From positions 1-64,000 of the forward strand of contig NZ_BMYR01000010.1 in the NCBI RefSeq assembly GCF_014652375.1: a DNA stretch of 64,000 nucleotides, in the 5' to 3' direction. Source of the DNA: Alishewanella tabrizica. Its GTDB lineage: Bacteria > Pseudomonadota > Gammaproteobacteria > Enterobacterales > Alteromonadaceae. Within the stretch, counting starts at the first letter, position 1, and each line of letters opens with the position of its first letter. Below, piece after piece: positions 8,758-20,520 of the stretch. A model generated the notes under the pieces. That model did not search any database, was not told the origin of the DNA, and saw nothing but the letters and a program-made list of their open reading frames with translations. The position numbers and the translations under genes are program-made.

Positions 8758-8967
8758 TTACAGTACAGTTACGTTAGCAGCTTGTGGGCCTTTTTGGCCT
8801 TGTTCGATTTCGAAAGCTACGCGCTGACCTTCGTTTAAGGTTTTGTAACCTTCAGTTTGGATTGCACGGAAGTGAACGAAAGCGTCTGCGCCGCCGTTGT
8901 CTTGAGTGATGAAACCGAAACCTTTATCAGCGTTGAACCACTTTACTACACCAGTTACTTTAGCCAT
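8758..8967 (-). CDS. CspA-family cold-shock protein
   Basis: A 69-residue single OB-fold domain, the full length for the family. RNP1 (KGFGFI) and RNP2 (DAFVHF, with Asp where Val is common) are both present. Such proteins bind single-stranded RNA and DNA and melt mRNA secondary structure, at low temperature or in growth transitions. An AGGAG ribosome site sits six bases before the ATG. About 240 bases of non-coding sequence lie upstream, room for the long 5' leader typical of cold-inducible csp genes, though I could not place a cold-box with confidence. Confidence 0.95.
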   Translation of the reverse strand: MAKVTGVVKWFNADKGFGFITQDNGGADAFVHFRAIQTEGYKTLNEGQRVAFEIEQGQKGPQAANVTVL

Positions 8968-9210
8968 GAGAGACTCCTAAAAATTTAAAAAGTTATTTAA
9001 CGCGGAATGCGCTTTTAGCCTGACTGTTACTTATGTGGCCAAACGTGCGTGAATCTTCAGGACATGACTTACAAGCGAAGCTGTGTAGCGAAGTTTTCAA
9101 AAACAAGTTGTTACATAGGTCTGTACTACAGGCCGGAAAACACTATAACAGGTCTGAGCGGAATGTATAGCTTTATCGGTCAATAAATCAGATAAAGTTA
9201 AACAAAATAA
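8968..9210 (-). other. Non-coding upstream region of the cold-shock gene
   Basis: No gene is visible. The stretch upstream of csp is the right length for a cspA-type thermosensitive 5' leader plus promoter. Apart from the AGGAG ribosome site at its left end I see no motif I can name. The ald terminator closes it on the right. Confidence 0.4.
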
Positions 9211-9238
9211 AAAAGCCGGTAAAAAACCGGCTTTTTTT
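9211..9238 (-). terminator. Rho-independent terminator after ald
   Basis: AAGCCGGT and ACCGGCTT form an eight-base-pair stem around AAAAA. On the minus strand it is followed by TTTTTATTTTG, so it ends the ald transcript; the plus-strand side also has a T-run and could work in both directions. Confidence 0.85.
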
Positions 9239-9272
9239 AATAACTTAAGCTGATCTACCAGCTAAATTATGA

Positions 9273-10391
9273 TTAGACGTTTAAGGCCACTTCAGGGGCA
9301 ACATAGGCCAGATTTAAGGCTTCTGCTACGCTTTCGTTAGTAACATGACCACGGTACACGTTTAAGCCTGCTAATAAGTGTTTATCGTCGAGCAGAGCTT
9401 GTTTATACCCTTTGTTCGCAAGGCGGATAATAAACGGCAGGGTGGCATTGTTTAAGGCAAAAGTAGAGGTACGTGGCACTGCACCAGGCATATTGGCAAC
9501 ACAATAGTGCACGACATCGTCAACAATATAGGTAGGATCAGCGTGGGTTGTCGGTTTAGACGTTTCAACACAACCGCCTTGATCGATGGCTACATCCACA
9601 ATGGCTGAACCCGGTTTCATGCGCTTGATATGATCACGTGTTACCAATTTAGGCGCTGCGGCACCCGGTACTAATACACCACCAATGACTAAATCTGCAG
9701 CCAATACTTCTTGCTCTAAGGCTTCAGCTGTTGAGTAAATGGCTTTTACCGCGCCGTTAAACTGTGCATTGATACGACGTAATACATCCACATTCCGATC
9801 TAAAACGGTAACATCAGCACCCATGCCCACAGCCATTTGCGCGGCATTAGCACCTACCATACCGCCACCAATCACCACAACTTTCGCTGGGGCTACGCCT
9901 GGTACACCACCAAGTAACATACCCCGACCTGCACACGATTTTTCTAAGGCGCGGGCACCAGCTTGAATAGACATACGGCCAGCTACTTCAGACATCGGCG
10001 CTAATAAAGGTAAGCCCCCTTTATTGTCAGTGACCGTTTCGTAGGCAATACATACGGCTTTTGAGGTAACTAACTCAGCCGTTTGCTCTGGATCCGGCGC
10101 TAAATGCAAATACGTAAATAAAATTTGGCCATCGCGTAGCATGGCACGCTCTACGGCTTGCGGTTCTTTTACCTTTACGATCATATCGGCTTTAGCAAAA
10201 ACCTCTGCAGCTGTTGCCAACACCGATGCGCCTACCGCTTGATAATCTTCGTCTGTAAACCCAATGCCCATACCGGCGTTATGTTCAACAAACACACTGT
10301 GGCCATGACCAACAAGTTCACGTACGCTAGCAGGCGTCATGCCGACACGGTATTCATGGTTTTTAATTTCTTTTGGTACACCGATAATCAT
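9273..10391 (-). CDS. ald: Alanine dehydrogenase
   Basis: NAD-dependent L-alanine dehydrogenase, interconverting alanine with pyruvate and ammonium in the cytoplasm. With the ATG at 10391 it is 372 residues and begins [18 protein letters not shown], the standard family start; the GTG three codons upstream is less likely because it lies inside the AAGGTG ribosome site. The N-terminal catalytic half has the conserved Arg/Lys of EYRVGMTP and YLHLAP, and the Rossmann motif [10 protein letters not shown] is in the middle. It is divergent from lrp, and Lrp-type regulators commonly control ald, so direct regulation is likely though no operator was identified. Confidence 0.95.
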   Translation of the reverse strand: MIIGVPKEIKNHEYRVGMTPASVRELVGHGHSVFVEHNAGMGIGFTDEDYQAVGASVLATAAEVFAKADMIVKVKEPQAVERAMLRDGQILFTYLHLAPDPEQTAELVTSKAVCIAYETVTDNKGGLPLLAPMSEVAGRMSIQAGARALEKSCAGRGMLLGGVPGVAPAKVVVIGGGMVGANAAQMAVGMGADVTVLDRNVDVLRRINAQFNGAVKAIYSTAEALEQEVLAADLVIGGVLVPGAAAPKLVTRDHIKRMKPGSAIVDVAIDQGGCVETSKPTTHADPTYIVDDVVHYCVANMPGAVPRTSTFALNNATLPFIIRLANKGYKQALLDDKHLLAGLNVYRGHVTNESVAEALNLAYVAPEVALNV

Positions 10392-10602
10392 AAGTTTCAC
10401 CTTGGTTGGGTTATCCCTTTGCTCTTTGTCGCTGCAGCGTTTTGGGCTGTATCGTCAATGATCGTAGGGTTGGGTAATATTGCTTGTGTATAAAATATTT
10501 TTGCGCAGTATAACGGCAAAAAACCAGAATTACTGCTTGTTTTAAGTTGGTTAAATAGTGCAAAATCCTGTTTTGATAAAAAGCTCGGGATTTTATGCTG
10601 AC

Positions 10603-11088
10603 ATGTATTCTTTAAATAAGAGTATCAAGAAGTTAGATCGCATTGACCGGAAAATTCTGGTGGAATTACAACATGATGGCCGCTTAGCCAATGTAGAATT
10701 AGCGCGGCGAGTCGGACTAAGCCCTACACCTTGTTTAGAGCGTGTACGTAAGCTAGAAGCCGAGGGCTACATCCTAGGGTATACCGCGTTGGTTGATCCT
10801 CACAAAGTGGGCGCAGCCATGTTAGTGTTTGTAGAAATCACCTTAAGTAAAACCTCACCAGAAGATTTTGACGAGTTTAGTAAGGCCGTGCAAAAGCTCA
10901 ATGAAATTCAAGAATGCCATTTAGTGTCCGGTAGTTTTGATTTTTTATTAAAAACTCGGGTAGCTAATATGGCAGCGTATCGCGAATTGTTAGGCGAAAC
11001 CTTGCTGCGTTTACCCAGCGTGCGGGAAAGCCGCACCTATGTGGTGATGGAAGAGGTAAAGCAAAGCAGTTTTGTTCCAATGTTGTAA
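10603..11088 (+). CDS. lrp: Leucine-responsive regulatory protein Lrp
   Basis: An AsnC/Lrp-family regulator. The N-terminal helix-turn-helix (NVELARRVGLSPTPCLERVRKLE) and the C-terminal RAM ligand-binding domain (FVEITL, IQECHLVSGSFDFLL, ESRTYVVMEEVKQS) are nearly identical to enterobacterial Lrp. From the ATG at 10603 it is 161 residues; the frame is open back to a GTG at 10558 but neither start has a strong ribosome site, so the start is uncertain. It is a global regulator of amino-acid metabolism. Location between ald and ftsK matches the lrp-ftsK order of enterics. Confidence 0.92.
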   Translation: MYSLNKSIKKLDRIDRKILVELQHDGRLANVELARRVGLSPTPCLERVRKLEAEGYILGYTALVDPHKVGAAMLVFVEITLSKTSPEDFDEFSKAVQKLNEIQECHLVSGSFDFLLKTRVANMAAYRELLGETLLRLPSVRESRTYVVMEEVKQSSFVPML

Positions 11089-11369
11089 GGGTAGGCGTTT
11101 ATACAGCGCTTATTCAGCCAGAGCCGACTAACCTTCATTGGCTAACTGCGCTAAAATACCCGTTTAATCAGTGTGCTATTGCGTGTTTTGTGCTGCAATT
11201 ACCGCAACAACGCATCGGACACAGATAAGCAAAGATGCACTTTTACAGCAGCTCTGGTAACCTACAACTTTAAAACAGACTGCAATAGCATTGATGTCGA
11301 GCCAGACGCTGCCATGGGCAACTTTGTCTGGTTTTTTGACATGGATTTTTGAATTTAGGGGCCTTTCTT

Positions 11370-14036
11370 TTGCAAAGCAGAGTGTTATTTTCGTTAAATG
11401 GAGTGCAGCGTCTACTGGAAGTCGGATTAATTATATTTTCCGGTGTAGCACTGTTTATGTTGTTGGCGCTATTGTCATTTGATCCGGCCGATCCCAGTTG
11501 GTCGCAAACGGGCTATCATCAGCAAATTAATAATTATGCTGGGCGGGGTGGGGCATGGCTGGCCGATGTATTGCTTGTCAGCTTTGGTTGGATTGCTTAT
11601 CTACTGCCTTTTTTAGTCGCCTTCTCAGGCTATTTGCTTTTTAAGCGTTATCACGATCTACTCAGCTTAGATTATTTGATTTTGGGATTAAGACTGTTTG
11701 GCTTATTGCTAACGGTGTGCGCCGCAACGGCCATTAGCAGTATGAATTTTAATGACATTTATTATTTTTCGTCGGGTGGCGTTTTAGGCGACAAAATTAG
11801 CGGCACGCTATTACCTTTATTCAATTTTATTGGAACTAGCTTATTTCTGTTATGCGGTTTTGCCACGGGACTGACCTTGCTCACCGGCATATCTTGGCTA
11901 ACAGTAGCCGATTACCTTGGGGCACAGTGTTTTGCGTTTTTTAATTTTCTGATAAGTTTGCCTGCACGTCTGCGAAGCAAGCCGCAGCCCAATCCTTTTG
12001 CGTTAGACAATGTGCCAGCCGAAAACGATGACGATGCGATCGCGGCTAAACCGGGACCTAAAGCCAGACGGGTAGTAAAAGTGCAAAACCTGCCTGAGCC
12101 GGTTGACGATGATTTTGTGTTTCCAGATGTAGATGATAAAAACGAGCCACGCTTTAGTTTCTCTGCTGAGGATTTCCCCGACGAACCTACAATGCATCAG
12201 GCGGTAGACAATCCTGTTTATAGCCCCGCAACTAAACCAGTGCATAATCCGGTGCAGCAATCTGTGCAGCAACCTATGCAGCGCAAAGAACCCTTACCTA
12301 TTCGGCCTTTAAATGAGCGCACCGAAGCCAAGGCGTATTACAGCATTGATACGCTGGCCGATGAGCAATTATCCTTTAGTGCGGTAGACGAGCCTTTTGA
12401 TGCTGAGCATGTCAGCAAAACCTTCCGCGAACTTGAGCAAGAACAAACGGAAGAGCTTGATCCCTTAATGCGTTTCCCAGCCGATGAAGACGAGCAAATC
12501 GAAGACAGTGATGATAGCGAAGAAGTGGCACATTCGTTAGAAGAACTGCCTTCACTAGCCTTGTTAGATCGGCCAGATAAAGCGGTAAATCCTATCGATC
12601 CGGCCGATTTAGAGCGCGTATCGCGTTTGGTTGAAGCGAAATTGTTAGATTTTAATGTAGAAGCCAAAGTGGTTGGGGTTCATCCTGGCCCTGTGGTGAC
12701 GCGTTTCGAGTTAGATTTAGCACCGGGTGTAAAAGTGAGCAAAATTACCGGATTAGCTAAAGATCTGGCACGCTCCTTATCGGCGATTAGCGTACGTGTG
12801 GTAGAGGTGATCCCTGGCAAAAGCTATATCGGTTTAGAGTTACCCAACCAGCATCGTGAAATTGTGCGTTTGTCGGAAGTGATTGGCGACGAGGTTTTTA
12901 CCGAATCTAAATCGGCTTTAACGATGGTATTAGGTAAAGATATCGCGGGTAAATCGGTGGTGGCTGATTTGGCGAGAATGCCTCACTTACTGGTTGCCGG
13001 TACGACTGGCTCGGGTAAGTCGGTTGGGGTAAACGTGATGATTTGTAGCTTGTTGTATAAATCAACGCCCGATGATGTGCGCTTTTTGATGATCGATCCA
13101 AAAATGTTGGAATTATCGATTTACGAGGGGATCCCCCACTTATTGACCGAAGTGGTTACTGATATGAAAGATGCCGCTAACGGATTGCGTTGGTGTGTAG
13201 GCGAAATGGAGCGGCGTTATAAGCTCATGTCGGCGTTGGGCGTGCGTAATCTTAAGGGCTATAATCTTAAAGTGAAAGACGCGATCAATGAGGGGCAACC
13301 GATAAAAGATCCATTATGGAAGCCTTCGGATGATATGCGTGGCGAAGCCCCCTATTTGGAAAAGTTGCCTTCAATTGTGGTGGTTATTGACGAATTTGCC
13401 GACATGATGATGATTGTGGGCAAAAAAGTAGAAGAGCTGATTGCTCGTATTGCGCAAAAAGCGCGGGCGGCAGGTATTCATTTGATTTTAGCAACGCAAC
13501 GGCCTTCGGTGGATGTGATCACCGGCTTAATTAAAGCGAATATTCCAACGCGGATCGCGTTTCAGGTGTCATCAAAAATTGATTCTCGCACCATCTTAGA
13601 TCAGCAAGGTGCAGAAAGCTTATTGGGGCAGGGCGATATGTTGTATTTACCGCCTGGCTCTGGGGTTCCAAACCGAGTGCATGGCGCTTTTGTCGACGAT
13701 CACGAAGTGCATGCCGTGGTCGCCGATTGGAAAAAACGGGGTAAACCACAATATATTGCAGAAATCTTAAGTGGTGAAACCACCGAAGAGAACTTATTAC
13801 CCGGCGAAACACTCGAAGGTGAAGATGGCGAAGCTGATCCGTTGTACGATCAAGCAGTGGCGTTTGTCATTGAAACACGCCGCGCCTCTGTTTCGGGTGT
13901 GCAACGTAAGTTTAGAATCGGTTATAATCGTGCTGCGCGGCTAGTGGAACAAATGGAACACAGCGGCGTGGTAAGTGCTCCAGGTCATAATGGCAACCGT
14001 GAAGTGGTTGTGCCGGCTGCAAACAGAGGATATTGA
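11370..14036 (+). CDS. ftsK: DNA translocase FtsK
   Basis: About 888 residues. The N-terminal fifth is membrane-embedded (several helices, with [15 protein letters not shown] as in E. coli FtsK), followed by an acidic, proline-containing linker of about 230 residues, the motor with Walker A GTTGSGKS and Walker [12 protein letters not shown], the RecA-like ATPase, and the C-terminal gamma winged helix that reads KOPS. It couples septation to chromosome-dimer resolution. The frame opens with TTG at 11349, but TTG 11370 has AGGGG eight bases upstream and is preferred; no ATG start is available. lolA overlaps its stop. Confidence 0.92.
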   Translation: MQSRVLFSLNGVQRLLEVGLIIFSGVALFMLLALLSFDPADPSWSQTGYHQQINNYAGRGGAWLADVLLVSFGWIAYLLPFLVAFSGYLLFKRYHDLLSLDYLILGLRLFGLLLTVCAATAISSMNFNDIYYFSSGGVLGDKISGTLLPLFNFIGTSLFLLCGFATGLTLLTGISWLTVADYLGAQCFAFFNFLISLPARLRSKPQPNPFALDNVPAENDDDAIAAKPGPKARRVVKVQNLPEPVDDDFVFPDVDDKNEPRFSFSAEDFPDEPTMHQAVDNPVYSPATKPVHNPVQQSVQQPMQRKEPLPIRPLNERTEAKAYYSIDTLADEQLSFSAVDEPFDAEHVSKTFRELEQEQTEELDPLMRFPADEDEQIEDSDDSEEVAHSLEELPSLALLDRPDKAVNPIDPADLERVSRLVEAKLLDFNVEAKVVGVHPGPVVTRFELDLAPGVKVSKITGLAKDLARSLSAISVRVVEVIPGKSYIGLELPNQHREIVRLSEVIGDEVFTESKSALTMVLGKDIAGKSVVADLARMPHLLVAGTTGSGKSVGVNVMICSLLYKSTPDDVRFLMIDPKMLELSIYEGIPHLLTEVVTDMKDAANGLRWCVGEMERRYKLMSALGVRNLKGYNLKVKDAINEGQPIKDPLWKPSDDMRGEAPYLEKLPSIVVVIDEFADMMMIVGKKVEELIARIAQKARAAGIHLILATQRPSVDVITGLIKANIPTRIAFQVSSKIDSRTILDQQGAESLLGQGDMLYLPPGSGVPNRVHGAFVDDHEVHAVVADWKKRGKPQYIAEILSGETTEENLLPGETLEGEDGEADPLYDQAVAFVIETRRASVSGVQRKFRIGYNRAARLVEQMEHSGVVSAPGHNGNREVVVPAANRGY

Positions 14037-14740
14037 TGAATAAATTCAAAGCGGTAGTGGTGTTGTTTGCATGTTTTGCTGGCAGCTCGCTATGGCAAAC
14101 ACCCCAGGCGCAAACAGTAGAAGTGTTACCGCGTCCAGATTTTGCGCCGCACATGCAGGCTATGCGACAACAACGTATGGCGGCAGAAGATGCCAGCGCA
14201 GAACTGATGCAGCAATTGGCCCTAGTGAAAGCCTTTTCGGCAACCTATCGCCAGCGTGTATACGATATTCAGCAACAGTTGTTACAAGAAGGGGAAGGAA
14301 CCTTATCGCTAAAGCAGCACGCACGGTTTCGGTTTGAAAGTGAAACACCCGAGCCATCCTTGTTAGTGAGTGATGGTAAAACGTTGTGGTTCTACAACGA
14401 ATTACTGGAACAAGTAAGTATTTATAATGCCGAAAGTGAAGTGGGCCAAACGCCTTTTGCCCTACTAACCAGTGCAGACAAAACGCTATGGCAACAGTAC
14501 CAAGTCACTAAACAGGCCCAAAGTTTTTTTATCCATCCTTTAAGTGCAGATAATCCGGTGCAACAGCTTATGCTCACCTTTAGTGACAATAAGCTGATAG
14601 AGATGCAAGTGATTGACATCAATCAGCAGCAAAGCGTGTATGTGTTTAGTGATATTGTCTTAAATGGTCGGTTAGCAGATGGATTATTTCGGTTTAAGGT
14701 TACCGATAATCTTGATGTTGATGATCAGCGCAAACCCTAA
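14036..14740 (+). CDS. lolA: Outer-membrane lipoprotein carrier protein LolA
   Basis: Periplasmic chaperone that takes lipoproteins from LolCDE to LolB. The 234-residue precursor has a signal peptide ending near the AQA site. The core matches LolA (LLVSDGKTLWFYN, the aromatic strand; SVYVFSD; C-terminal VDDQRK). Between the signal peptide and the usual mature start there is an additional charged, Met/Gln-rich segment of about 25 residues (RPDFAPHMQAMRQQRMAAED). The ATG overlaps the ftsK stop by one base with an AGAGGA ribosome site inside ftsK, so translation is coupled. Confidence 0.92.
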   Translation: MNKFKAVVVLFACFAGSSLWQTPQAQTVEVLPRPDFAPHMQAMRQQRMAAEDASAELMQQLALVKAFSATYRQRVYDIQQQLLQEGEGTLSLKQHARFRFESETPEPSLLVSDGKTLWFYNELLEQVSIYNAESEVGQTPFALLTSADKTLWQQYQVTKQAQSFFIHPLSADNPVQQLMLTFSDNKLIEMQVIDINQQQSVYVFSDIVLNGRLADGLFRFKVTDNLDVDDQRKP

Positions 14741-14763
14741 GTGCGCGTTAACCTTTCTTGCCG

Positions 14764-16095
14764 ATGAGCAACATTCCACTCGACTTTTCAGATGACATCC
14801 GGCCGCTTGCCGCCCGGATGCGTCCGCAAACCTTAGCTGATTATGTCGGACAGCAACACTTGGTTGCTGTCGGCACGCCTCTTTATAACGCGATTACAAA
14901 CGGACGCGTTTTTTCATTGATTTTATGGGGGCCACCAGGGACGGGGAAAACGACCCTCGCCGAATTGATTGCGCAGCATGCTAAAGCCCAGATCCAGCGG
15001 TTATCGGCCGTTACCGCAGGGGTAAAAGAGATCCGCGACGCCATCAGTGAGGCCAAGTTGCGGCAACAACAATACCAGCAACGTACTTTGCTTTTTGTGG
15101 ACGAGGTTCATCGCTTTAATAAAGCGCAGCAAGATGCGTTTTTACCGCATATTGAAGATGGCACCATTATTTTTATTGGCGCAACCACTGAAAATCCTGC
15201 TTTTGCCCTAAATAACGCTGTGCTATCGCGAGCGCGTGTTTGTGTGTTGCAGCCATTAACTGAGGCAGATTTAGCAGAGGTACTAAAGCAAGCGTTAACC
15301 GATCCTATTCGCGGCTTAGGCAGCTTAGCGCTGAGTATTGCTGCAGATGCCCAACGATTACTGTTGCAAGTGAGTGCTGGCGATGCCAGACGCTTGTTAA
15401 ATGTGCTTGAGCAATTGGCAGAGCTGGCCGCACCGGGTAGCACCATTACCGCGTTACAGGTCAAGCAGGTGGTGCCACAGCAACTTGCCAGCTTTGATCG
15501 CGAGGGTGATTTATTTTATGACTTGATTTCAGCCTTTCATAAATCGGTGCGTGGCTCCGATCCTGATGCAGCGCTGTATTGGTTTGCGCGCATACTCGCC
15601 GGCGGTGGCGATCCGCTTTATGTGGCGCGGCGTTTGCTGGCCATTGCTAGCGAAGATATTGGTAATGCCGATCCACGGGCGTTGACATTAGCCCTAAATG
15701 CTTGGGATACCTTTTCGCGGGTAGGACCGGCAGAGGGCGAGCGCGCGATTGCGCAAGCGGCAGTGTATTTGGCGCTGGCGCCGAAAAGTAACGCGGTTTA
15801 TGCTGCGTTTAATCGGGTAAAGCAGCAGATTGCAGATATGCCTGATTATCCAGTACCTTTGCATTTGCGTAATGCGCCCACGGCGCTGCAAAAGCAATTA
15901 GGCCATGGTGCGGAATACCGTTATGCGCATAACGAGCCAGGTGCTTATGCTGCTGGAGAACGCTATTTACCGCCTGAGTTGTGGCATGAGCAATTTTATC
16001 AGCCAACCGATCGCGGTATGGAAAAACAGCTTGCAGAAAAACTGCGTTATTTGCGTGAGTTAGATGCACACAGTCAAAAGCAACGCCAACCTTAA
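14764..16095 (+). CDS. rarA: Replication-associated recombination protein A (RarA/MgsA)
   Basis: A 443-residue AAA+ ATPase with Walker A GPPGTGKT near residue 57, Walker [17 protein letters not shown], sensor 1 GATTENP, and the C-terminal tetramerisation domain of the family. It acts at stalled replication forks with SSB. The ATG at 14764 gives the family start MSNIPLDFS; a TTG two codons earlier is less likely. It lies 23 bases after lolA, in the conserved ftsK-lolA-rarA-serS order. Confidence 0.94.
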   Translation: MSNIPLDFSDDIRPLAARMRPQTLADYVGQQHLVAVGTPLYNAITNGRVFSLILWGPPGTGKTTLAELIAQHAKAQIQRLSAVTAGVKEIRDAISEAKLRQQQYQQRTLLFVDEVHRFNKAQQDAFLPHIEDGTIIFIGATTENPAFALNNAVLSRARVCVLQPLTEADLAEVLKQALTDPIRGLGSLALSIAADAQRLLLQVSAGDARRLLNVLEQLAELAAPGSTITALQVKQVVPQQLASFDREGDLFYDLISAFHKSVRGSDPDAALYWFARILAGGGDPLYVARRLLAIASEDIGNADPRALTLALNAWDTFSRVGPAEGERAIAQAAVYLALAPKSNAVYAAFNRVKQQIADMPDYPVPLHLRNAPTALQKQLGHGAEYRYAHNEPGAYAAGERYLPPELWHEQFYQPTDRGMEKQLAEKLRYLRELDAHSQKQRQP

Positions 16096-17698
<1,603 letters not shown>

Positions 17699-17730
17699 TC
17701 AGTTTAGTAAGCCGTTTCGTGGATTTAGAT

Positions 17731-17764
17731 AACCGCCTTGTGCTCGTGCTAGGCGGTTTTTTTA
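17731..17764 (+). terminator. Rho-independent terminator after serS
   Basis: AACCGCCT and AGGCGGTT form an eight-base-pair stem around TGTGCTCGTGCT, followed by TTTTTTATT. It ends serS before the convergent tusE. Confidence 0.85.
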
Positions 17765-17793
17765 TTCTGCCGGTTTTACTTGTCTGGGGCGCG

Positions 17794-18150
17794 TTAAAGG
17801 CATTTCGCTGGTTTAGGTAAGCCTGCTAAGCGCGTGGCTTGCTTAGCGGGCCCTTCTGGAAATAGCATAAAAAGGTATTTACTGTTGCCTTTTTCTGGAC
17901 CAAATTTTGCGGCCATGGCTTTTACCAACATACGTACTGCAGGTGAGGTATTAAACTCTTGATAAAATGCTCGCACAAAACGGATCACTTCCCAATGGGC
18001 GTCGCTAAGCTGGATGTTTTCTAGCTCTGCAAATCGTTCAGCTACGGCGGGCTCCCAATCGGCCAAATCATTTAAATAGCCGTTTTTATCCAGTACGAGG
18101 GTGCGATCGCCCACATTAAGGGTGGGTATCATATTATTCTGTTCGTTCAT
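17794..18150 (-). CDS. tusE: Sulfurtransferase TusE (DsrC family)
   Basis: A 118-residue DsrC/TusE protein ending in GLPKPAKCL, with the sulfur-carrying cysteine (Cys117) next to last as the family requires. It accepts persulfide sulfur from TusBCD and passes it to MnmA for 2-thiouridine at the tRNA wobble position. It is the last gene of a tusD-tusC-tusB-tusE run, 36 bases after tusB. DsrC homologues also work in sulfite reduction, but with the complete tusBCD set here the tRNA role is far more likely. Confidence 0.93.
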   Translation of the reverse strand: MNEQNNMIPTLNVGDRTLVLDKNGYLNDLADWEPAVAERFAELENIQLSDAHWEVIRFVRAFYQEFNTSPAVRMLVKAMAAKFGPEKGNSKYLFMLFPEGPAKQATRLAGLPKPAKCL

Positions 18151-18186
18151 GCAATTCTCTTTCTTGCTGCTATTTGAAAAGCAGGT

Positions 18187-18450
18187 TTACGACCATAATA
18201 GATTTTGGCTGGCATTAGCGCTTAACGTCACCCATTCTGCATCGCTAATGGCACGAATAGACGCAGGGAGCGTAATATTGCGCCATGTTACATCGCTTTC
18301 GAGCGCGAGCACCTTACCTGGAAACGGCAGCGCAGCCTTATGTACTAGATATACCGCATCTTGTCTTAGCAATAGCAAGTCATGTTCACTCGCAATACTG
18401 CTAAGTTCTGCTAGGTTTGCACTGGGGGTAATAAGGTTAATTAGCTTCAT
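18187..18450 (-). CDS. tusB: Sulfurtransferase complex subunit TusB
   Basis: An 87-residue DsrH/TusB-like subunit starting MKLINLITPS. The open frame extends 31 codons upstream through tusC, but the ATG at 18450 lies one base after the tusC stop and gives the normal length. TusB is the structural partner in the TusBCD hexamer that relays sulfur from TusA to TusE. Sequence conservation is low, as usual for TusB; the call rests on length and position. Confidence 0.85.
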   Translation of the reverse strand: MKLINLITPSANLAELSSIASEHDLLLLRQDAVYLVHKAALPFPGKVLALESDVTWRNITLPASIRAISDAEWVTLSANASQNLLWS

Positions 18451-18451
18451 G

Positions 18452-18808
18452 TTAACACCGAATAATGTGTTGAGCGTTAGCCAGTGCAGCTTTAATCGCA
18501 ATTTCGCTAACGGCGATAAAACCTTCTGGCAAGTTCTGTTCACTCAAACCTCGAGCGCTTAACGCGTTCGCACAAACGAGGCAGTGCTCAATCTCATACA
18601 AGGCAAAAAGCCCGAAGCTTTTTTGAAACGCTTTTAACGGTCTGGGTTGGTCTGTGTTGACAGAGGGTAATTGGTACACCGCATCGCCGGTAAAAATAAC
18701 ACAGAGTTGATGATCAACGGCTGCCAACGCCAGAATAATATCGAGGCTTTCACGTGCTTTAGCATGGTTATAGGGGGAGTGAGTTTGAATAATTACGATC
18801 TGTGCCAT
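18452..18808 (-). CDS. tusC: Sulfurtransferase complex subunit TusC
   Basis: A 118-residue DsrF/TusC-like subunit: an N-terminal IVIIQTHSPYNHAKARESLDIILALAA strand-helix, then the CVIFTGDAVYQL stretch seen in the DsrEFH fold. Its ATG overlaps the tusD stop by one base and tusB follows after one base, so the three subunits are translationally coupled. It has no catalytic cysteine equivalent to TusD Cys78; it is part of the cytoplasmic TusBCD complex. Confidence 0.88.
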   Translation of the reverse strand: MAQIVIIQTHSPYNHAKARESLDIILALAAVDHQLCVIFTGDAVYQLPSVNTDQPRPLKAFQKSFGLFALYEIEHCLVCANALSARGLSEQNLPEGFIAVSEIAIKAALANAQHIIRC

Positions 18809-19155
18809 TAAAACTGTACCAATTTAGTGTTTTCAAGCCGCATCGCAAATTCTGCTAACCCTGCAGCAACATAGTTACCCGTGGAATCAGCAACAACACC
18901 GCGTTTCTCGGCGGCGGTTACACAGTACAACAGCGCAATCTGCTGTTGTTGGCAAAATTGCGCCAATGCCGCGGCTAAGTTAGGTTCGTCGGTAGGCAAG
19001 TCCATAGCGGCCGCAGCGTGGACAGCGTCTTCATATAAAAAAATTTGCTCAATAGCGTAACCTTGTGCAACTGCTGCGTTGGCAAATTGTAGCGCACTAG
19101 CAAAGCTTTGGTTAGCTAGCGGACTTTGGGTAAGTAACAAACTAAAGCGGGTCAA
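18808..19155 (-). CDS. tusD: Sulfurtransferase complex subunit TusD
   Basis: A 115-residue DsrE/TusD protein. Cys78 in LLYCVTAAEKRGV is the persulfide-carrying residue, at the same number as in E. coli TusD. The start is TTG at 19155; an ATG just upstream is out of frame and closes at once. First gene of tusDCB-tusE; with yccA on the same strand upstream and a terminator between them. Confidence 0.9.
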   Translation of the reverse strand: MTRFSLLLTQSPLANQSFASALQFANAAVAQGYAIEQIFLYEDAVHAAAAMDLPTDEPNLAAALAQFCQQQQIALLYCVTAAEKRGVVADSTGNYVAAGLAEFAMRLENTKLVQF

Positions 19156-19203
19156 GGTATCATTACCTGCATTAAATTTTCGGGCTAGATTAAAGGCATT
19201 TTA

Positions 19204-19235
19204 TAAAAAAATACCCCGCAGAGCGGGGTATTTTA
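19204..19235 (-). terminator. Rho-independent terminator after yccA
   Basis: ATACCCCGC and GCGGGGTAT form a nine-base-pair stem around AGA, followed on the minus strand by a run of seven T. It lies between yccA and tusD, so tusD needs its own promoter or read-through. Confidence 0.85.
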
Positions 19236-19284
19236 GCGTGCTTAGCCGCAAGGCGCAAAATTTGCGCTTTACGCTAAAAACAAA

Positions 19285-19953
19285 TTAATCATCGCTACCC
19301 ATAATGCCTAAAATACTTAACAGGTGAACAAAGATGTTGAATACGTTTAGATATAACGACACTGTGGCACGGATGTAGTTGGTTTCACCACCGTTGATGA
19401 TACGGCTTGTATCAAACAGGATTAATCCCGACATTAATAAAATGATCACCGAGCTAATGGTTAAGCTTAATGCTGGGATGGCCAAGAAAATATTAGCCAA
19501 AGCCGCTACTAACACTACAATTAAACCAACCATTAAAAACCCGCCCATAAAAGAGAAATCTTTACGGGTGGTAAGTACATAGGCAGAAAGGCTGAAGAAA
19601 ATAACAGCGGTACCTGCCAGTGCTTGCATAATTAACGCTGGGCCGCCTGGAATACCGGCGTAGAAGCTTAACATTGGGCCCAATGATGCGCCCATTAAGC
19701 CGGCAAAACCAAACACCCAAAAGATACCACTAGCAGAATCGGCTTTTTTGTTAACCACAAATAACATGATAAATCCGCCAACCATGCACAGAATTGATGC
19801 TAGAGGCGAAATATTCATGGCGACGGCCAACATAGCGGTAAGTGCACTAAATGCTAAGGTTAACCCCAACAAAAAGTAGGTATTACGCAACACTTTGTTA
19901 ATTTCAACGCCCTGACTGAGGGTATTGATGTTACTGGTTTCTCTGTATGACAT
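19285..19953 (-). CDS. yccA: BAX-inhibitor-1/YccA family inner-membrane protein
   Basis: A 222-residue protein with seven predicted membrane helices and the UPF0005/BI-1 pattern, ending in an Asp-Asp as YccA homologues do. The ATG at 19953 has AAGGAGA ahead of it; the open frame continues seven codons upstream without support. In E. coli YccA is a substrate and modulator of the FtsH protease and protects the SecY translocon. Neighbourhood with tusE and a tRNA-Ser(UGA) gene matches E. coli. Confidence 0.9.
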   Translation of the reverse strand: MSYRETSNINTLSQGVEINKVLRNTYFLLGLTLAFSALTAMLAVAMNISPLASILCMVGGFIMLFVVNKKADSASGIFWVFGFAGLMGASLGPMLSFYAGIPGGPALIMQALAGTAVIFFSLSAYVLTTRKDFSFMGGFLMVGLIVVLVAALANIFLAIPALSLTISSVIILLMSGLILFDTSRIINGGETNYIRATVSLYLNVFNIFVHLLSILGIMGSDD

Positions 19954-20124
19954 AAATGTCTCCTTAATGACCAAGTTTTCTACTGCTTTGACCGCATGAT
20001 ACTGATAAAGTTCAGCTTACTCCACTGTTTTACGCACGATAACGGCTCAAAAATCACGCGGTTGAAAAATATTTCTGTTTTTAGCTTTATTTTCTGAAAC
20101 AAAGTGATTAGTATACGCAGCGCT

Positions 20125-20215
20125 GGAGGGATGGCAGAGCGGTTTAATGCACCGGTCTTGAAAACCGGCGTAGGTTAGTAGCCTACCGAGAGTTCGAATC
20201 TCTCTCCCTCCGCCA
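20125..20215 (+). tRNA. tRNA-Ser (anticodon UGA), copy 1
   Basis: Full cloverleaf with a seven-base-pair acceptor stem (GGAGGGA/TCCCTCC), anticodon loop CTTGAAA, the long class II variable arm and an encoded CCA. A TTTATT-17-TAGTAT box pair at 20086-20114 could be its promoter. Confidence 0.96.
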
Positions 20216-20225
20216 CTTATTCTTA

Positions 20226-20250
20226 AAAACCACCTTAGGGTGGTTTTTTG
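20226..20250 (+). terminator. Rho-independent terminator after tRNA-Ser copy 1
   Basis: AAACCACCTTAGGGTGGTTTTTTG: CCACC pairs with GGTGG, extended by A-T pairs, and a T-run follows. It lies 10 bases after the tRNA. Confidence 0.8.
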
Positions 20251-20479
20251 CTTTGTAACGCAGCATAGCTCAGCCTAATCCGCCCATTCGAAGTGTCTAT
20301 TTTATCCCCCAATTTAAACTTGTATAAAATAAACCTGCATAAACCTGCGCGTTAACAAGCTTAGTCTTTAGCTCCTATGCGCCAAGGCAAATACCACGAG
20401 AGAGTAACAGGATAATTGCCGAAAATACCATCTTGTTGCTGAAAAACTCAGCAAACGGTTAAAAATACCTAATTAGCAC
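20251..20479. other. Spacer between the two tRNA-Ser genes
   Basis: I see no gene in this stretch, only AT-rich sequence. The promoter of the second copy begins at 20480. Confidence 0.4.
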
Positions 20480-20508
20480 TTTACAAACCGCAGGCAAGTT
20501 TTTACTAT
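20480..20508 (+). promoter_or_regulatory. Sigma-70 promoter of tRNA-Ser copy 2
   Basis: TTTACA, 17 bases, TACTAT; the expected start is about five to seven bases before the tRNA. This gives the second copy an independent promoter. Confidence 0.6.
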
Positions 20509-20520
20509 GCCGTTCATCGC

